From: Bowmanella sp. JS7-9
GTDB taxonomy: Bacteria > Pseudomonadota > Gammaproteobacteria > Enterobacterales > Alteromonadaceae
DNA: 64,000 nucleotides
Direction: 5' to 3'
Assembly (NCBI RefSeq): GCF_004329715.1
Contig: NZ_JXSY01000005.1
Coordinates: 1 to 64,000, forward strand
In this document: in pieces, positions 41,753-48,732 of the stretch
How positions within the stretch are numbered: the stretch's first letter is position 1
How the letters are laid out: each line of letters opens with the position of its first letter
Made by a program: the position numbers and the translations under genes
The notes under the pieces: model-generated
What the model was told of the DNA's origin: nothing
Database searches by the model: none
What the model saw: the letters and a program-made list of their open reading frames with translations, nothing else

Positions 41753-42466
41753 TTACTCCCATCCCAATTGCTGACAAACCGCCCGAAAATCCTCCGGCAA
41801 GCTTGCATTGACACTGATTTTTTCACCGCTGACCGGCTGATTAAACGTCATGTTTGTACAGCACAACGCCAATGTGTGCAAACCGTATTGTTCGCGCATA
41901 AAACGATTCTGTTTACCATCGCCATGGGTCGTATCTCCGACAATCGGATGACGAAGGTGGGCCATGTGACGACGTAGCTGATGCTTTCTGCCTGTTTTAG
42001 GATGAAGTTGCATCAGTGAGAAGCGCGCAGTGCTATAACGCCCGACCGGATAGGGCTCTTCAGCAGTTTTGAGGCGCAGATATTCTGTCACGGCGTCCTG
42101 CGCGTCTTTGTCCTGCCGCGCCTTCTTATCGACAATCTTGTCCAGCTGTTCTTTTAGTGGATAGTCCAATACGCCTTGCTCCGGCCCGTATCCGCGCACA
42201 ATCGCCTGATACGTTTTCTGCACAGTTTGTTGTTCAAACTGTACCGCCATACTCCGCGCCGTGTCCGAGTTCAGGGCAAATAACAGCACTCCCGACGTCG
42301 GTCTATCCAGTCGATGCAACGGGAAAACATGCTGACCTAACTGATCTCGCAGGATTTGCATGGCAAATTCAGTCGCATGGCGATCGATCATACTGCGGTG
42401 CACTAGTAGTCCGCTTGGCTTATTGACCGCCACCAGCAGCTCATCCTGATATAAGATTTCTAACAT
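41753..42466 (-). CDS. truC: tRNA pseudouridine(65) synthase TruC
   Basis: Makes pseudouridine 65 in tRNA(Ile1) and tRNA(Asp). It is 237 residues, RluA family without an S4 domain. The catalytic aspartate is in HRLDRPTSGVLLFA. The opening MLEILYQDELLVAVNKPSG and the PKTGRKHQLRRHMAHLRHPIVGD block match TruC. It overlaps yqcC by seven bases and yqcA follows three bases later. Confidence 0.94.
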   Translation of the reverse strand: MLEILYQDELLVAVNKPSGLLVHRSMIDRHATEFAMQILRDQLGQHVFPLHRLDRPTSGVLLFALNSDTARSMAVQFEQQTVQKTYQAIVRGYGPEQGVLDYPLKEQLDKIVDKKARQDKDAQDAVTEYLRLKTAEEPYPVGRYSTARFSLMQLHPKTGRKHQLRRHMAHLRHPIVGDTTHGDGKQNRFMREQYGLHTLALCCTNMTFNQPVSGEKISVNASLPEDFRAVCQQLGWE

Positions 42467-42774
42467 GCGAAAAGCTCATCAAAACGTTTCAGTATCGCAA
42501 ACAACTGCCAAACATCGGGACGTTCCGCTGCCCGCATTTCCAACATAGGTACCAACTGCATCGCCCCAGGTAATTGGCCTTGTCGGAGCATGTCACGTAG
42601 CCGGGGAATAAAGACAAATTCCAGCCATTGCTCAAAATGCAGGGTGTCATAACAAAAAGGCAGTTCACTGGCCAACTGCACGGCTGTCGGAACAGACTGT
42701 GAATTTAACTGGCTATCACTCAGCTTGGTAGCCAGTTGTTCGATTAACTGGCCCACCTCATCTACAGATATCAC
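42460..42774 (-). CDS. yqcC: YqcC family protein
   Basis: A 104-residue helical cytoplasmic protein of unknown function. It matches the YqcC family through PFCYDTLHFEQWLEFVFIPR, LPGAMQLVPMLEM and the terminal LKRFDELF. It is the first gene of the yqcC-truC-yqcA unit. The conserved linkage to truC hints at a tRNA or translation role, but that is inference. Confidence 0.88.
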   Translation of the reverse strand: MISVDEVGQLIEQLATKLSDSQLNSQSVPTAVQLASELPFCYDTLHFEQWLEFVFIPRLRDMLRQGQLPGAMQLVPMLEMRAAERPDVWQLFAILKRFDELFAC

Positions 42775-42842
42775 TTAAAAACCTTAATTACCTCTATGGC
42801 ATTAGTTACAATGCCCCATTAGCTGAATGAACTAAGAGTACC

Positions 42843-43865
42843 ATGAGCCGAATTTCCAGCATAAGTGAATTCCTGCTTCAGGCAGGGACTCGCTATATGA
42901 TTTTTGATATGAGTCGCCGCATTACCCGTTGGGAAGACCAGTCATTTCTCGATTTTGAGCACGGGCTAGTTGCTCATCCGAGTCCAAGACAACAACAAGG
43001 TTGGTTTGCCATAGTATTCGCCAATCCTCAGCTGAATGCGCAACATTACATCTGGTTTGTTCGATTACCCTTAGACGAGCAAGGCAAACTGGTATTGGCC
43101 GCACGGGATCAATTCCTGCAACTAATCGTCGAACGTCTCGCCAGCACGATGGACGATGACTCAGCCGACAAATCGCTACCAGACAATCCGTACCAATTTA
43201 CTCCAGGCCAGCAACAACTGGCGGATTTTAACAGCATCAGCCGCAAAGCCCTGCATTTGCCACCGAGTACACATTTTCAGGCCGTGAATGACACCTTCGA
43301 ACAACGCAACTGGCAGCAGTGGGAGCAACTGGCTTTGCAAGGTATTAGCGACTGGGTCGTATTTACCGAGCCAGCTAAACGCGACGCCTTGTTAGGCGAA
43401 GTGTTAACGCAGTTACCCGACACATTGCAGGCGCATATTCTGCAAAGCCTTGAGAATCAGGTTATCGGCGAGCCACTTAGTTCGAGCGTAGCTAACTGGA
43501 TCCGTTTACAGCAGGAGCCACGTAAGATAGCAACCGGATTGCGCGCGCTATGCGGTGTCAGTGATACACCTGCAGTAGAGGCCTTACTCGATGAATTACT
43601 GCACGCGCCACAAGGTAAAGAAGTAGATGTTCTAGTGGTAATTGCCGGCCGCTTATGGCCAGCGCTCACAGACAAGGCAACCCTGAGTCAATACCTAGCG
43701 AACGTGGCACATGCCTCCAGTGATTTTGAATTATTCCGCGGGTTATTTTCCGATTTAGTACAAATACCACAGTTACGTGACCAGATTCTGCAGGTACTGC
43801 GAGATCCTCACAAAGATGAAATACTGAACGCTGCGATTGGCGCGGTGTTCTCGGTAAGGCATTAA
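42843..43865 (+). CDS. DUF3549 family protein
   Basis: A 340-residue cytoplasmic protein of unknown function. The N-terminal region with TRYMIFDMSRRITRW, PSPRQQQGWFAIVF and HYIWFVRLPLDEQGKL is the mark of DUF3549. The rest is helical and repeat-like, without catalytic motifs. It is divergent from yqcC and is followed by DUF3301 two bases later, a pair that is usually kept together in alteromonads and vibrios as far as I know. Confidence 0.78.
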   Translation: MSRISSISEFLLQAGTRYMIFDMSRRITRWEDQSFLDFEHGLVAHPSPRQQQGWFAIVFANPQLNAQHYIWFVRLPLDEQGKLVLAARDQFLQLIVERLASTMDDDSADKSLPDNPYQFTPGQQQLADFNSISRKALHLPPSTHFQAVNDTFEQRNWQQWEQLALQGISDWVVFTEPAKRDALLGEVLTQLPDTLQAHILQSLENQVIGEPLSSSVANWIRLQQEPRKIATGLRALCGVSDTPAVEALLDELLHAPQGKEVDVLVVIAGRLWPALTDKATLSQYLANVAHASSDFELFRGLFSDLVQIPQLRDQILQVLRDPHKDEILNAAIGAVFSVRH

Positions 43866-43867
43866 TA

Positions 43868-44167
43868 ATGTTGTGGGGCACCTTGTGGTTACTGTTGGCG
43901 TTTGCCGTGATTGCGCACTTTTGGACACTACGAGGAATATCTGAGCGCGCATTCACGCTGGCTAATCAATATTGTGATAAACACAATTTGCAATTTATTA
44001 GTTTGGCCAGAATCAAAACCCGTCCGGCATGGAGCCGTGGAAAGTTAACCTGGTACAATGAATATGCCTTTGAGTTCTCCGGCAATGGGGAAGATGCGTC
44101 TATTGGCCACCTGATATTAATCGGCCACCAACTCAAAGATATCGCTATGCCGGCCTATCGAATCTGA
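43868..44167 (+). CDS. DUF3301 family membrane-anchored protein
   Basis: A 99-residue protein with one N-terminal hydrophobic helix (about 2-18) and a soluble tail. RAFTLANQYCDKHNLQFISL and YAFEFSGNGEDASIGHLILIG match DUF3301. Function unknown. It shares a transcript with the DUF3549 gene and ends at the bidirectional terminator at 44184-44213. Confidence 0.8.
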   Translation: MLWGTLWLLLAFAVIAHFWTLRGISERAFTLANQYCDKHNLQFISLARIKTRPAWSRGKLTWYNEYAFEFSGNGEDASIGHLILIGHQLKDIAMPAYRI

Positions 44168-44182
44168 CAATCGCAAGGCATA

Positions 44183-44520
44183 AAAAAAGCGCAGACTGAA
44201 TTCTGCGCTTTTTCCATAAGAAGATCCTTCTCAACCAATCCTTGCTAGTTTCTGTCCCTGCTACGATCCGTCGCTGACACTCTGAAAACTATCTTCCCTG
44301 ACTCAGCACCCTGAGGGCGTGATTATCTTCCTGTAACATCCCTATCAATGCCTGGCTCCGTCTCCCTGACGTGCTCATCCCTGAGACTAACAGCCTTATT
44401 CCATCCATCCCTGAGTACCTTATCCTTAGGTACTAACACAATCCTGTGTTTCCTCGCTCGCCCTGAGCGTGTCCAAGTTCATCCTTGTGTCGTCCTGACC
44501 CGTCGTGTTTCCTTGTGACG
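44183..44520 (-). ncRNA. CsrB/CsrC-family regulatory RNA that would titrate CsrA
   Basis: No ORF fills this interval. On the minus strand it carries about twenty GGA triplets in roughly 300 bases, many as AGGA or AGGGA, including TCAGGGA four times and TCAGGG six. Several sit in loops of small hairpins, e.g. TCGT...ACGA around AAGGA near the 5' end and TAGTACCTAAGG/ATAAGGTACT near 44425. It ends in a strong intrinsic terminator. A -10-like TACATT (44532-44527) with a poor -35 gives a start near 44520 and an RNA of about 335 bases; E. coli CsrB is 369. A GacA/UvrY box lies about 180 bases upstream. In this family each GGA loop binds CsrA, so expression would release CsrA targets. Exact ends are estimates. 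Confidence 0.82.
44184..44213. terminator. Terminator of the CsrB-like RNA, also serving the DUF3301 gene
   Basis: AAAAAGCGCAGA (44184-44195) pairs with TCTGCGCTTTTT (44202-44213). Seven A on the plus strand give a UUUUUUU tail to the minus-strand RNA. Works in both directions. Confidence 0.93.
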
Positions 44521-44690
44521 AGGAGTAATGTACAGCTAATCAAATCGAATAAGGCGTTCGAAAAATTAAATTTTTTAACAATTAGACAATTCTGGAATCG
44601 CAGAAAAAACAAAAATCACATTAAAACAGCAACTTAAGTAAATGAACGATGTTTATTTAGGAATAAATTGACTACCTGCTCTTACGCGTT

Positions 44691-44708
44691 TGTAAGACAT
44701 TTCCTACA
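44691..44708 (-). promoter_or_regulatory. GacA/UvrY-type upstream activating box of the CsrB-like RNA
   Basis: TGTAGGAAATGTCTTACA on the minus strand matches the published GacA box TGTAAG-N6-CTTACA with one mismatch. It is centred about 180 bases before the predicted start, the distance typical of csrB and rsmZ genes. Confidence 0.75.
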
Positions 44709-44736
44709 GGCAGTCGAGGATATTAGGTCAAAGAGA

Positions 44737-45066
44737 TTAGATTGAAATGTTATCCAATGGCGTTTTACACCCCAGCAAAGACAGAATTCCATCTTTCAGC
44801 ATCACCCAATCAGCCAAGAAGCTGTAAAACGGGTGGCTAAATGTTGCCGGACGATTTTTTTCGAAAATAAAATGCCCAATCCAGGCGAAACCATAACCGA
44901 TAAATGGCAATGCCCAAAGCCACACATATTGCTCTGCCCACAAACTGACCGTCAGTACAGTTAACACCAGGAGTGAACCGGTATAGTGCAATGCGCGACA
45001 GACAGGATGACGGTGCTCTGACAAGTAATATGGATAAAATTCGGCAAAACTATTGAAGTGCGACAC
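44737..45066 (-). CDS. Mpo1-like (DUF962) membrane protein
   Basis: A 109-residue protein with three to four hydrophobic helices. FYPYYLSEHRHPVCRALHYTGSLL and GYGFAWIGHFIFEKNRPATFSHPFYSF carry the conserved histidines of DUF962. The yeast member Mpo1 is an iron-dependent dioxygenase in fatty acid alpha-oxidation; the bacterial role is not established. It is five bases after the GNAT gene and upstream of the CsrB-like RNA on the same strand. Confidence 0.82.
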   Translation of the reverse strand: MSHFNSFAEFYPYYLSEHRHPVCRALHYTGSLLVLTVLTVSLWAEQYVWLWALPFIGYGFAWIGHFIFEKNRPATFSHPFYSFLADWVMLKDGILSLLGCKTPLDNISI

Positions 45067-45071
45067 GAAAA

Positions 45072-45704
45072 TTACCTCGGTTTAAACATCAGGTGCCCGG
45101 CAATACCAGCCACCTCCAGTTGTTCAACTACGCCGTAACCAGCGCCTTTAAAGAACTCAAGATATTTATCCAGCGTCACATAAACCCCAACGCCTTCGCT
45201 AGTGGTGTCGGCATCCAACAATGCCTGAATCGCCCCTAACAACATTTGCCCCATTCCATGCTGCTGATGATCTGGATGCACGCCAATAAACGAGATCATA
45301 TGATAGCGACTTGCTGGCATATGCTGTTTGATGAGTTCTTCTTTATCCATCATTTGACGCGTGCCAAGGTACCCTGCGGTCAACAGCATTTTAAGACGCC
45401 AATGCCAGAAGCGCTGCGGACCAAACTTATCGTCAGGCGTTACGACACAGGTCACGGCCAGCATACGGTCTTCATCGAACAGGCCAATCATAGGTTGCTT
45501 AGCTTGCCAGAATGCATTTAATTCTTCGCGAATTGCAGCACGCAAACGTTGTTCATAGCCATCTTCAATAGAATTAAATATTTCGCAAAACACCGGATCA
45601 TCATGATAAGCGTTGTACAGGATTGATGCGGCAATCCGCAGATCCTCCGCACTGAGATATACCGCTTTGAGATTATCTGGCAACACCGCATTACGAATTG
45701 GCAT
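45072..45704 (-). CDS. GNAT family N-acetyltransferase
   Basis: A 210-residue acetyl-CoA dependent acyltransferase. Motif A, with the pyrophosphate loop, reads MISFIGVHPDHQQHGMGQMLLGAIQALL (about 137-164 in two parts: ISFIGVHPDHQQ and HGMGQMLLGAIQ), and the C-terminal GVYVTLDKYLEFFKGAGY is the usual motif B region. The substrate cannot be predicted. It is the first gene of a two-gene unit with the DUF962 gene. Confidence 0.83.
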   Translation of the reverse strand: MPIRNAVLPDNLKAVYLSAEDLRIAASILYNAYHDDPVFCEIFNSIEDGYEQRLRAAIREELNAFWQAKQPMIGLFDEDRMLAVTCVVTPDDKFGPQRFWHWRLKMLLTAGYLGTRQMMDKEELIKQHMPASRYHMISFIGVHPDHQQHGMGQMLLGAIQALLDADTTSEGVGVYVTLDKYLEFFKGAGYGVVEQLEVAGIAGHLMFKPR

Positions 45705-45787
45705 CTTGTAGTTTCCATTTTTGGCGCTAATTTACGTCCCAAGCTAACGCAATAAACTGAAATTGTTAATATTTTGTTGACGTTTTT

Positions 45788-45815
45788 TTTGAGCCCGGAC
45801 AAATAAAGCTATACT
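45788..45815 (+). promoter_or_regulatory. Probable promoter of the DUF2789 gene
   Basis: TATACT (45810-45815) with TTTGAG 16 bases upstream, 40 bases before the ATG. A TTGACG at 45777 is too far from this -10 to pair with it. Confidence 0.4.
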
Positions 45816-45854
45816 AAACAGGCAGTGATTAACCGTTACGACAGGGGAAATACA

Positions 45855-46085
45855 ATGGACTTATCAAAACCCACCTTAAAGGGGTTGTTTTCGCAACTAG
45901 GTCTGGCCTACGACGATGCTGAGATTGACAACTTTATCGACAACCATCGCGGCTTAAATCCGGACATGTATTTAGAAGACGCGCCGTTTTGGAACGATTC
46001 ACAGCGTAAATTTCTGCGTGATGCATTAAGAGAGGATGCGGATTGGACTAGCGCAATCGACCAACTCAATGCCCGATTGCGCTGA
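45855..46085 (+). CDS. DUF2789 family protein
   Basis: A 76-residue cytoplasmic protein. LKGLFSQLGLAYDDAEIDNFI, APFWNDSQRKFL and REDADWTSAIDQLNARL are the family marks. The ATG at 45855 with AGGGGA upstream is preferred to an ATG ten codons earlier, which would lie too close to the promoter and extends past the family start. Function unknown. Confidence 0.85.
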   Translation: MDLSKPTLKGLFSQLGLAYDDAEIDNFIDNHRGLNPDMYLEDAPFWNDSQRKFLRDALREDADWTSAIDQLNARLR

Positions 46086-46098
46086 TATCAAGAAGCGT

Positions 46099-46452
46099 TT
46101 AAAGCTGGGAATAAGCCGTTTCACCCCAGCCGACTAATACGCCGTCACGCAGAACTATCGGTGTACATTCGTCTTTGGTGGTTTTACCGTCACCGTGGTT
46201 GCGATTTGTGCGATAAAACAGGACCTGTACCTGCTTACCATCTTTCTCGTAACTTTCATTAAAATCTGCCAGACCAAATAATTGCTGAACCTGACTCATA
46301 TTCATACCAGGCTGCAATTGCGTGATTTTGCGACGGTTCTGCTCTTCGCGGGCTTCCCAATCTGATTGCCAATTATCATCGCGGCCATCAACTGAAATCA
46401 CACAGCCTGACAACATCGCCACCATTACCCCGGACAACACTAATTTGTACAT
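46099..46452 (-). CDS. DUF3192 family lipoprotein
   Basis: A 117-residue lipoprotein with lipobox MLSGC (Cys17). The mature part shows the SmpA/OmlA-like small fold of DUF3192: ITQLQPGMNMSQVQQLFG, then VLFYRTNRNHGDGKTT and DECTPIVLRDGVLVGWG. The ATG at 46452 has GAGG seven bases upstream; an earlier ATG ten codons away has none. A paralogue without lipobox lies at 50197-50583. Function unknown; probably inserted in the envelope. Confidence 0.82.
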   Translation of the reverse strand: MYKLVLSGVMVAMLSGCVISVDGRDDNWQSDWEAREEQNRRKITQLQPGMNMSQVQQLFGLADFNESYEKDGKQVQVLFYRTNRNHGDGKTTKDECTPIVLRDGVLVGWGETAYSQL

Positions 46453-46612
46453 AAAAAACCTCTTTTTGTTATGTGCATTCATTTATAATGACCAGACTAA
46501 GCAAATCCAAGGCCAATATATAAGACTTTGTTTTATATTAATTTTATTAAATTCGCCCGATAGAGAATTCAATAAATTTGGTCAAATTACTCATTGATTA
46601 GCGAGAATCACT

Positions 46613-46906
46613 ATGCGAGACAATACCCAGCATATAATGTCGATTTGCAGCCAACTCGCCCGTAGCGGCCTGCAACCTACGGTGGCACTTATCAAAGCGA
46701 AGAGTGCGATCCCATTACCGATGCCGCAAATCATTCACGCATTAAAGGTGTGGCGCAGCAATCCAGATGCACCTCAGGAAGAATGTATTGCCACTGAGAC
46801 ATCGCATAAAACTCAGGAACAGCGACTTGTGGAACTGGAATTACGGGTAGCTGTGCTGGAAAAAGCCCTTAGCCAGTTAACTAAACTCACCGTCACGCAG
46901 GAGTAA
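46613..46906 (+). CDS. Small protein with HTH-like N-terminus and coiled-coil C-terminus
   Basis: A 97-residue protein. Residues 5-50 (SICSQLARSGLQPTVALIKA, then IPLPMPQIIHALKVW) look like the winged-helix DNA-binding N-terminus of KfrA-like proteins. Residues 64-95 form a predicted coiled coil (QEQRLVELELRVAVLEKALSQ). A DNA-binding or regulatory role is plausible but unproven. Its 3' end overlaps syd by 30 bases on the opposite strand. Confidence 0.65.
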   Translation: MRDNTQHIMSICSQLARSGLQPTVALIKAKSAIPLPMPQIIHALKVWRSNPDAPQEECIATETSHKTQEQRLVELELRVAVLEKALSQLTKLTVTQE

Positions 46907-47431
46907 GTGAAGGAATTCGGTCAAGCTGGGCGCCAGCAATTCCTGTGGCGCCTGACCAACACGCTCCAAATATACCCCACCGCTGTTGTTATCCAACGAA
47001 ATCAGATAATCCTCATCATCGGTACAGGCGATAAATAAGGTGGGCGATTGGCGCAATCGCTTTTTCATCAACAAATGTCCAATCAAGTTTTGCTGTAAAC
47101 GCTGCATATCCTCTTCATTCCACGGCATCAACAAAGTCAGGCTGCCGCGAGGTAACGTCACGTCTATATTGGCTGCGTAATAGCTGCTGTAGTAGGTTTT
47201 TACATCCTCATGCAGTTGTAGCCCGATGGCCTCGTCAATTGGCGTCCAATTCACATTAGCAGGCTCGCGATGAACCGGATGCCAGGAAATCATCCCCTGA
47301 GTATCTGGCTCCCCTTGCTCACATGGGCTGCGCCATTCGGGGTCAAATTCGGTCATGACGTTTAGCGCTGTTACCTTGCTCATCAATTGAGCTAGTGCCT
47401 GAATTAATCCGAGATGCAAATTGAGTCTCAC
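46877..47431 (-). CDS. syd: SecY-interacting protein Syd
   Basis: Cytoplasmic protein that binds SecY at the inner membrane and may remove faulty translocons. From the GTG at 47431 it has 184 residues (E. coli 181). SLTLLMPWNEEDMQRLQQ, NLIGHLLMKKRLRQSPTLFIA and the C-terminal LAPSLTEFLHLLL match the family. TTG codons at 47443 and 47449 extend the frame but would leave almost no leader after the predicted promoter; no clear ribosome site helps decide. It is divergent from queF, as in E. coli. Confidence 0.88.
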   Translation of the reverse strand: MRLNLHLGLIQALAQLMSKVTALNVMTEFDPEWRSPCEQGEPDTQGMISWHPVHREPANVNWTPIDEAIGLQLHEDVKTYYSSYYAANIDVTLPRGSLTLLMPWNEEDMQRLQQNLIGHLLMKKRLRQSPTLFIACTDDEDYLISLDNNSGGVYLERVGQAPQELLAPSLTEFLHLLLRDGEFS

Positions 47432-47450
47432 TGTTAAACACAAGTACAAT
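47421..47450 (+). promoter_or_regulatory. queF promoter with symmetric -10 shared with syd
   Basis: TTGAGT (47421-47426), an 18-base spacer and TACAAT (47445-47450). The -10 is half of a perfect inverted repeat, TACAATAG-TGG-CTATTGTA (47445-47463), whose other half reads TACAAT on the minus strand. Start near 47457. Confidence 0.6.
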
Positions 47451-47457
47451 AGTGGCT

Positions 47458-47488
47458 ATTGTAACCTCGGAAGTTAATTGATGTCGCA
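47458..47488 (-). promoter_or_regulatory. syd promoter with symmetric -10 shared with queF
   Basis: Minus-strand TACAAT (47463-47458) with a poor -35, best TTGCGA at 47488-47483 with a 19-base spacer. Start near 47451, so the two transcripts would overlap by a few bases and the two polymerases could not bind together. Confidence 0.45.
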
Positions 47489-48311
47489 ACCAGATCACGC
47501 CCTGTCGCACCTTTCACTCGGAAAATCCGTTACGTATATTGAAAAATATGCCCCGGAATTGCTACAGGCCGTGCCGAGATCCATGAATCGCCATGAGCTG
47601 GATATTGTGGCTTCACAGCCTTTCAGCGGGTGTGATATCTGGAATGGCTACGAGTTATCCTGGCTTAATAGCAAGGGCAAACCCCAGGTCGCTATTTTGC
47701 GCGCCGACGTGCCTGCTGAATCTGAAAATCTGATTGAATCAAAATCGTTCAAATTATATTTGAACAGTTTTAACCAGACCCATTTTGCCAGTTGGCAAGA
47801 GGTGCAGGAGGCATTGCAACTAGATTTAAGCCGTTGTGCCAATGGCAATGTCGACGTCACCCTTTACACCATGCAGCAACTGAGCGAATTCAATACCGTC
47901 AGCCTGCCCGGCCAATGTATTGATGACCTAGATATTGAGGTAAGCCAATACCAACCGGATGTCTCGCTACTCACCACCACTGACGAGCCGGTTAGCGAAA
48001 CCTTGCATAGCCATTTGCTAAAATCCAACTGCCTGATTACCTCGCAGCCAGATTGGGCCAGTATCGTAATCCGTTACGAGGGGGCACAAATTGAGCATGC
48101 CAGCCTGTTGAAATACTTAATTGCGTTTCGCCAGCACAACGAATTTCACGAGCAGTGCGTTGAGCGTATTTTCTGTGACATAAAATCGCAATGTAAGCCG
48201 GATAAACTTACTGTCTATGCACGATATACACGCAGAGGCGGCCTCGACATCAATCCATTCCGCAGTGATTTTGAACCTTGTTGGCAAAATCTGCGTCAGG
48301 CTCGTCAGTAG
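47481..48311 (+). CDS. queF: NADPH-dependent 7-cyano-7-deazaguanine reductase, long form
   Basis: Reduces preQ0 to preQ1 in queuosine synthesis, the only known nitrile reduction to an amine in biology. It is 276 residues (E. coli 282), the two-domain T-fold type. [18 protein letters not shown] carries the QueF motif (E, SxxSFK, LYLNSFNxT), the catalytic cysteine is in [13 protein letters not shown], and [13 protein letters not shown] follows. The ATG at 47481 with GGAAG seven bases upstream is preferred over a TTG one codon earlier. Confidence 0.95.
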   Translation: MSQPDHALSHLSLGKSVTYIEKYAPELLQAVPRSMNRHELDIVASQPFSGCDIWNGYELSWLNSKGKPQVAILRADVPAESENLIESKSFKLYLNSFNQTHFASWQEVQEALQLDLSRCANGNVDVTLYTMQQLSEFNTVSLPGQCIDDLDIEVSQYQPDVSLLTTTDEPVSETLHSHLLKSNCLITSQPDWASIVIRYEGAQIEHASLLKYLIAFRQHNEFHEQCVERIFCDIKSQCKPDKLTVYARYTRRGGLDINPFRSDFEPCWQNLRQARQ

Positions 48312-48338
48312 CCTTATTCCACCAGACCGAACAATTAA

Positions 48339-48713
48339 ATTTACGCGTTTCAACCCCTTGATATTCGTTTTCGTGGAGAGTATAACGAAGGGGTTGCAAA
48401 GCATTATTGGAACACAAAAATCTCGTTTCAATTTGGGATTTTTGTCCGAGTCTCCCCACTGCCAGTCGAAGCCGGGGACCCGCCAACTGCTCAGACGTTG
48501 TTATCCAACACGTTGTGGGCAGATCAAGAAGACAGACTATTATTTCCTTCTGCATTCCAAAGCTGTATTTGACAACCGACATTCGGGAAAGGGCTACGTG
48601 TGTTCCCAATTGATTGGATTGTAAGTCATCCGCAATTCGATCCCGTGGCATGGACATGGTGATGATAAACGCGCCGTGGAGCGCCGGTATCTGCAAAAGC
48701 ACGCAGGTACTTA
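48339..48713 (+). pseudogene. Possible decayed coding region between queF and ppnN
   Basis: The 421-base gap between queF and ppnN has no convincing intact gene. One plus frame is open from 48339 to 48659 except for a single TGA at 48570, with protein-like text such as FRGEYNEGVAKHYW, LWADQEDRLLFPSAFQS and FPIDWIVSHPQFDPVAWTW. A frame one base away then continues GDDKRAVERRYLQKHAGT and stops just before the ppnN ribosome site. That pattern suggests a gene broken by one stop and one frameshift. Other frames, including a 150-codon minus-strand frame, are also open, so this could be chance. No family recognised. Confidence 0.28.
48351..48396 (+). repeat. Inverted repeat downstream of queF
   Basis: CAACCCCTT (48351-48359) and AAGGGGTTG (48388-48396) are exact reverse complements, with a smaller CGTT/AACG pair inside. 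There is no T-run, so it is not a typical terminator. Confidence 0.5.
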
Positions 48714-48732
48714 ATTGAGAAATAGGAAATCG

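Noticed and set aside
44168-44736. CRISPR array or satellite repeat suggested by recurring CCCTGA words
   Set aside because: Spacing is irregular and repeats are only 5-7 bases; the pattern is better explained by GGA loops of a CsrB-type RNA on the minus strand.
45518-45802. 94-codon minus ORF at the 5' end of the GNAT gene
   Set aside because: Lies mostly inside the GNAT coding region in another frame.
48441-48480. Stretch resembling the 3' end of a tRNA (GTCCGAGTC...CACTGCCA), possibly an att site
   Set aside because: No acceptor, D or anticodon arms can be drawn and there is no phage gene or repeated copy nearby.
48250-48702. 150-codon minus-strand ORF in the gap after queF
   Set aside because: No signal peptide, no family resemblance, no ribosome site, and it overlaps the queF 3' end antisense; the plus-strand remnant is the better reading.
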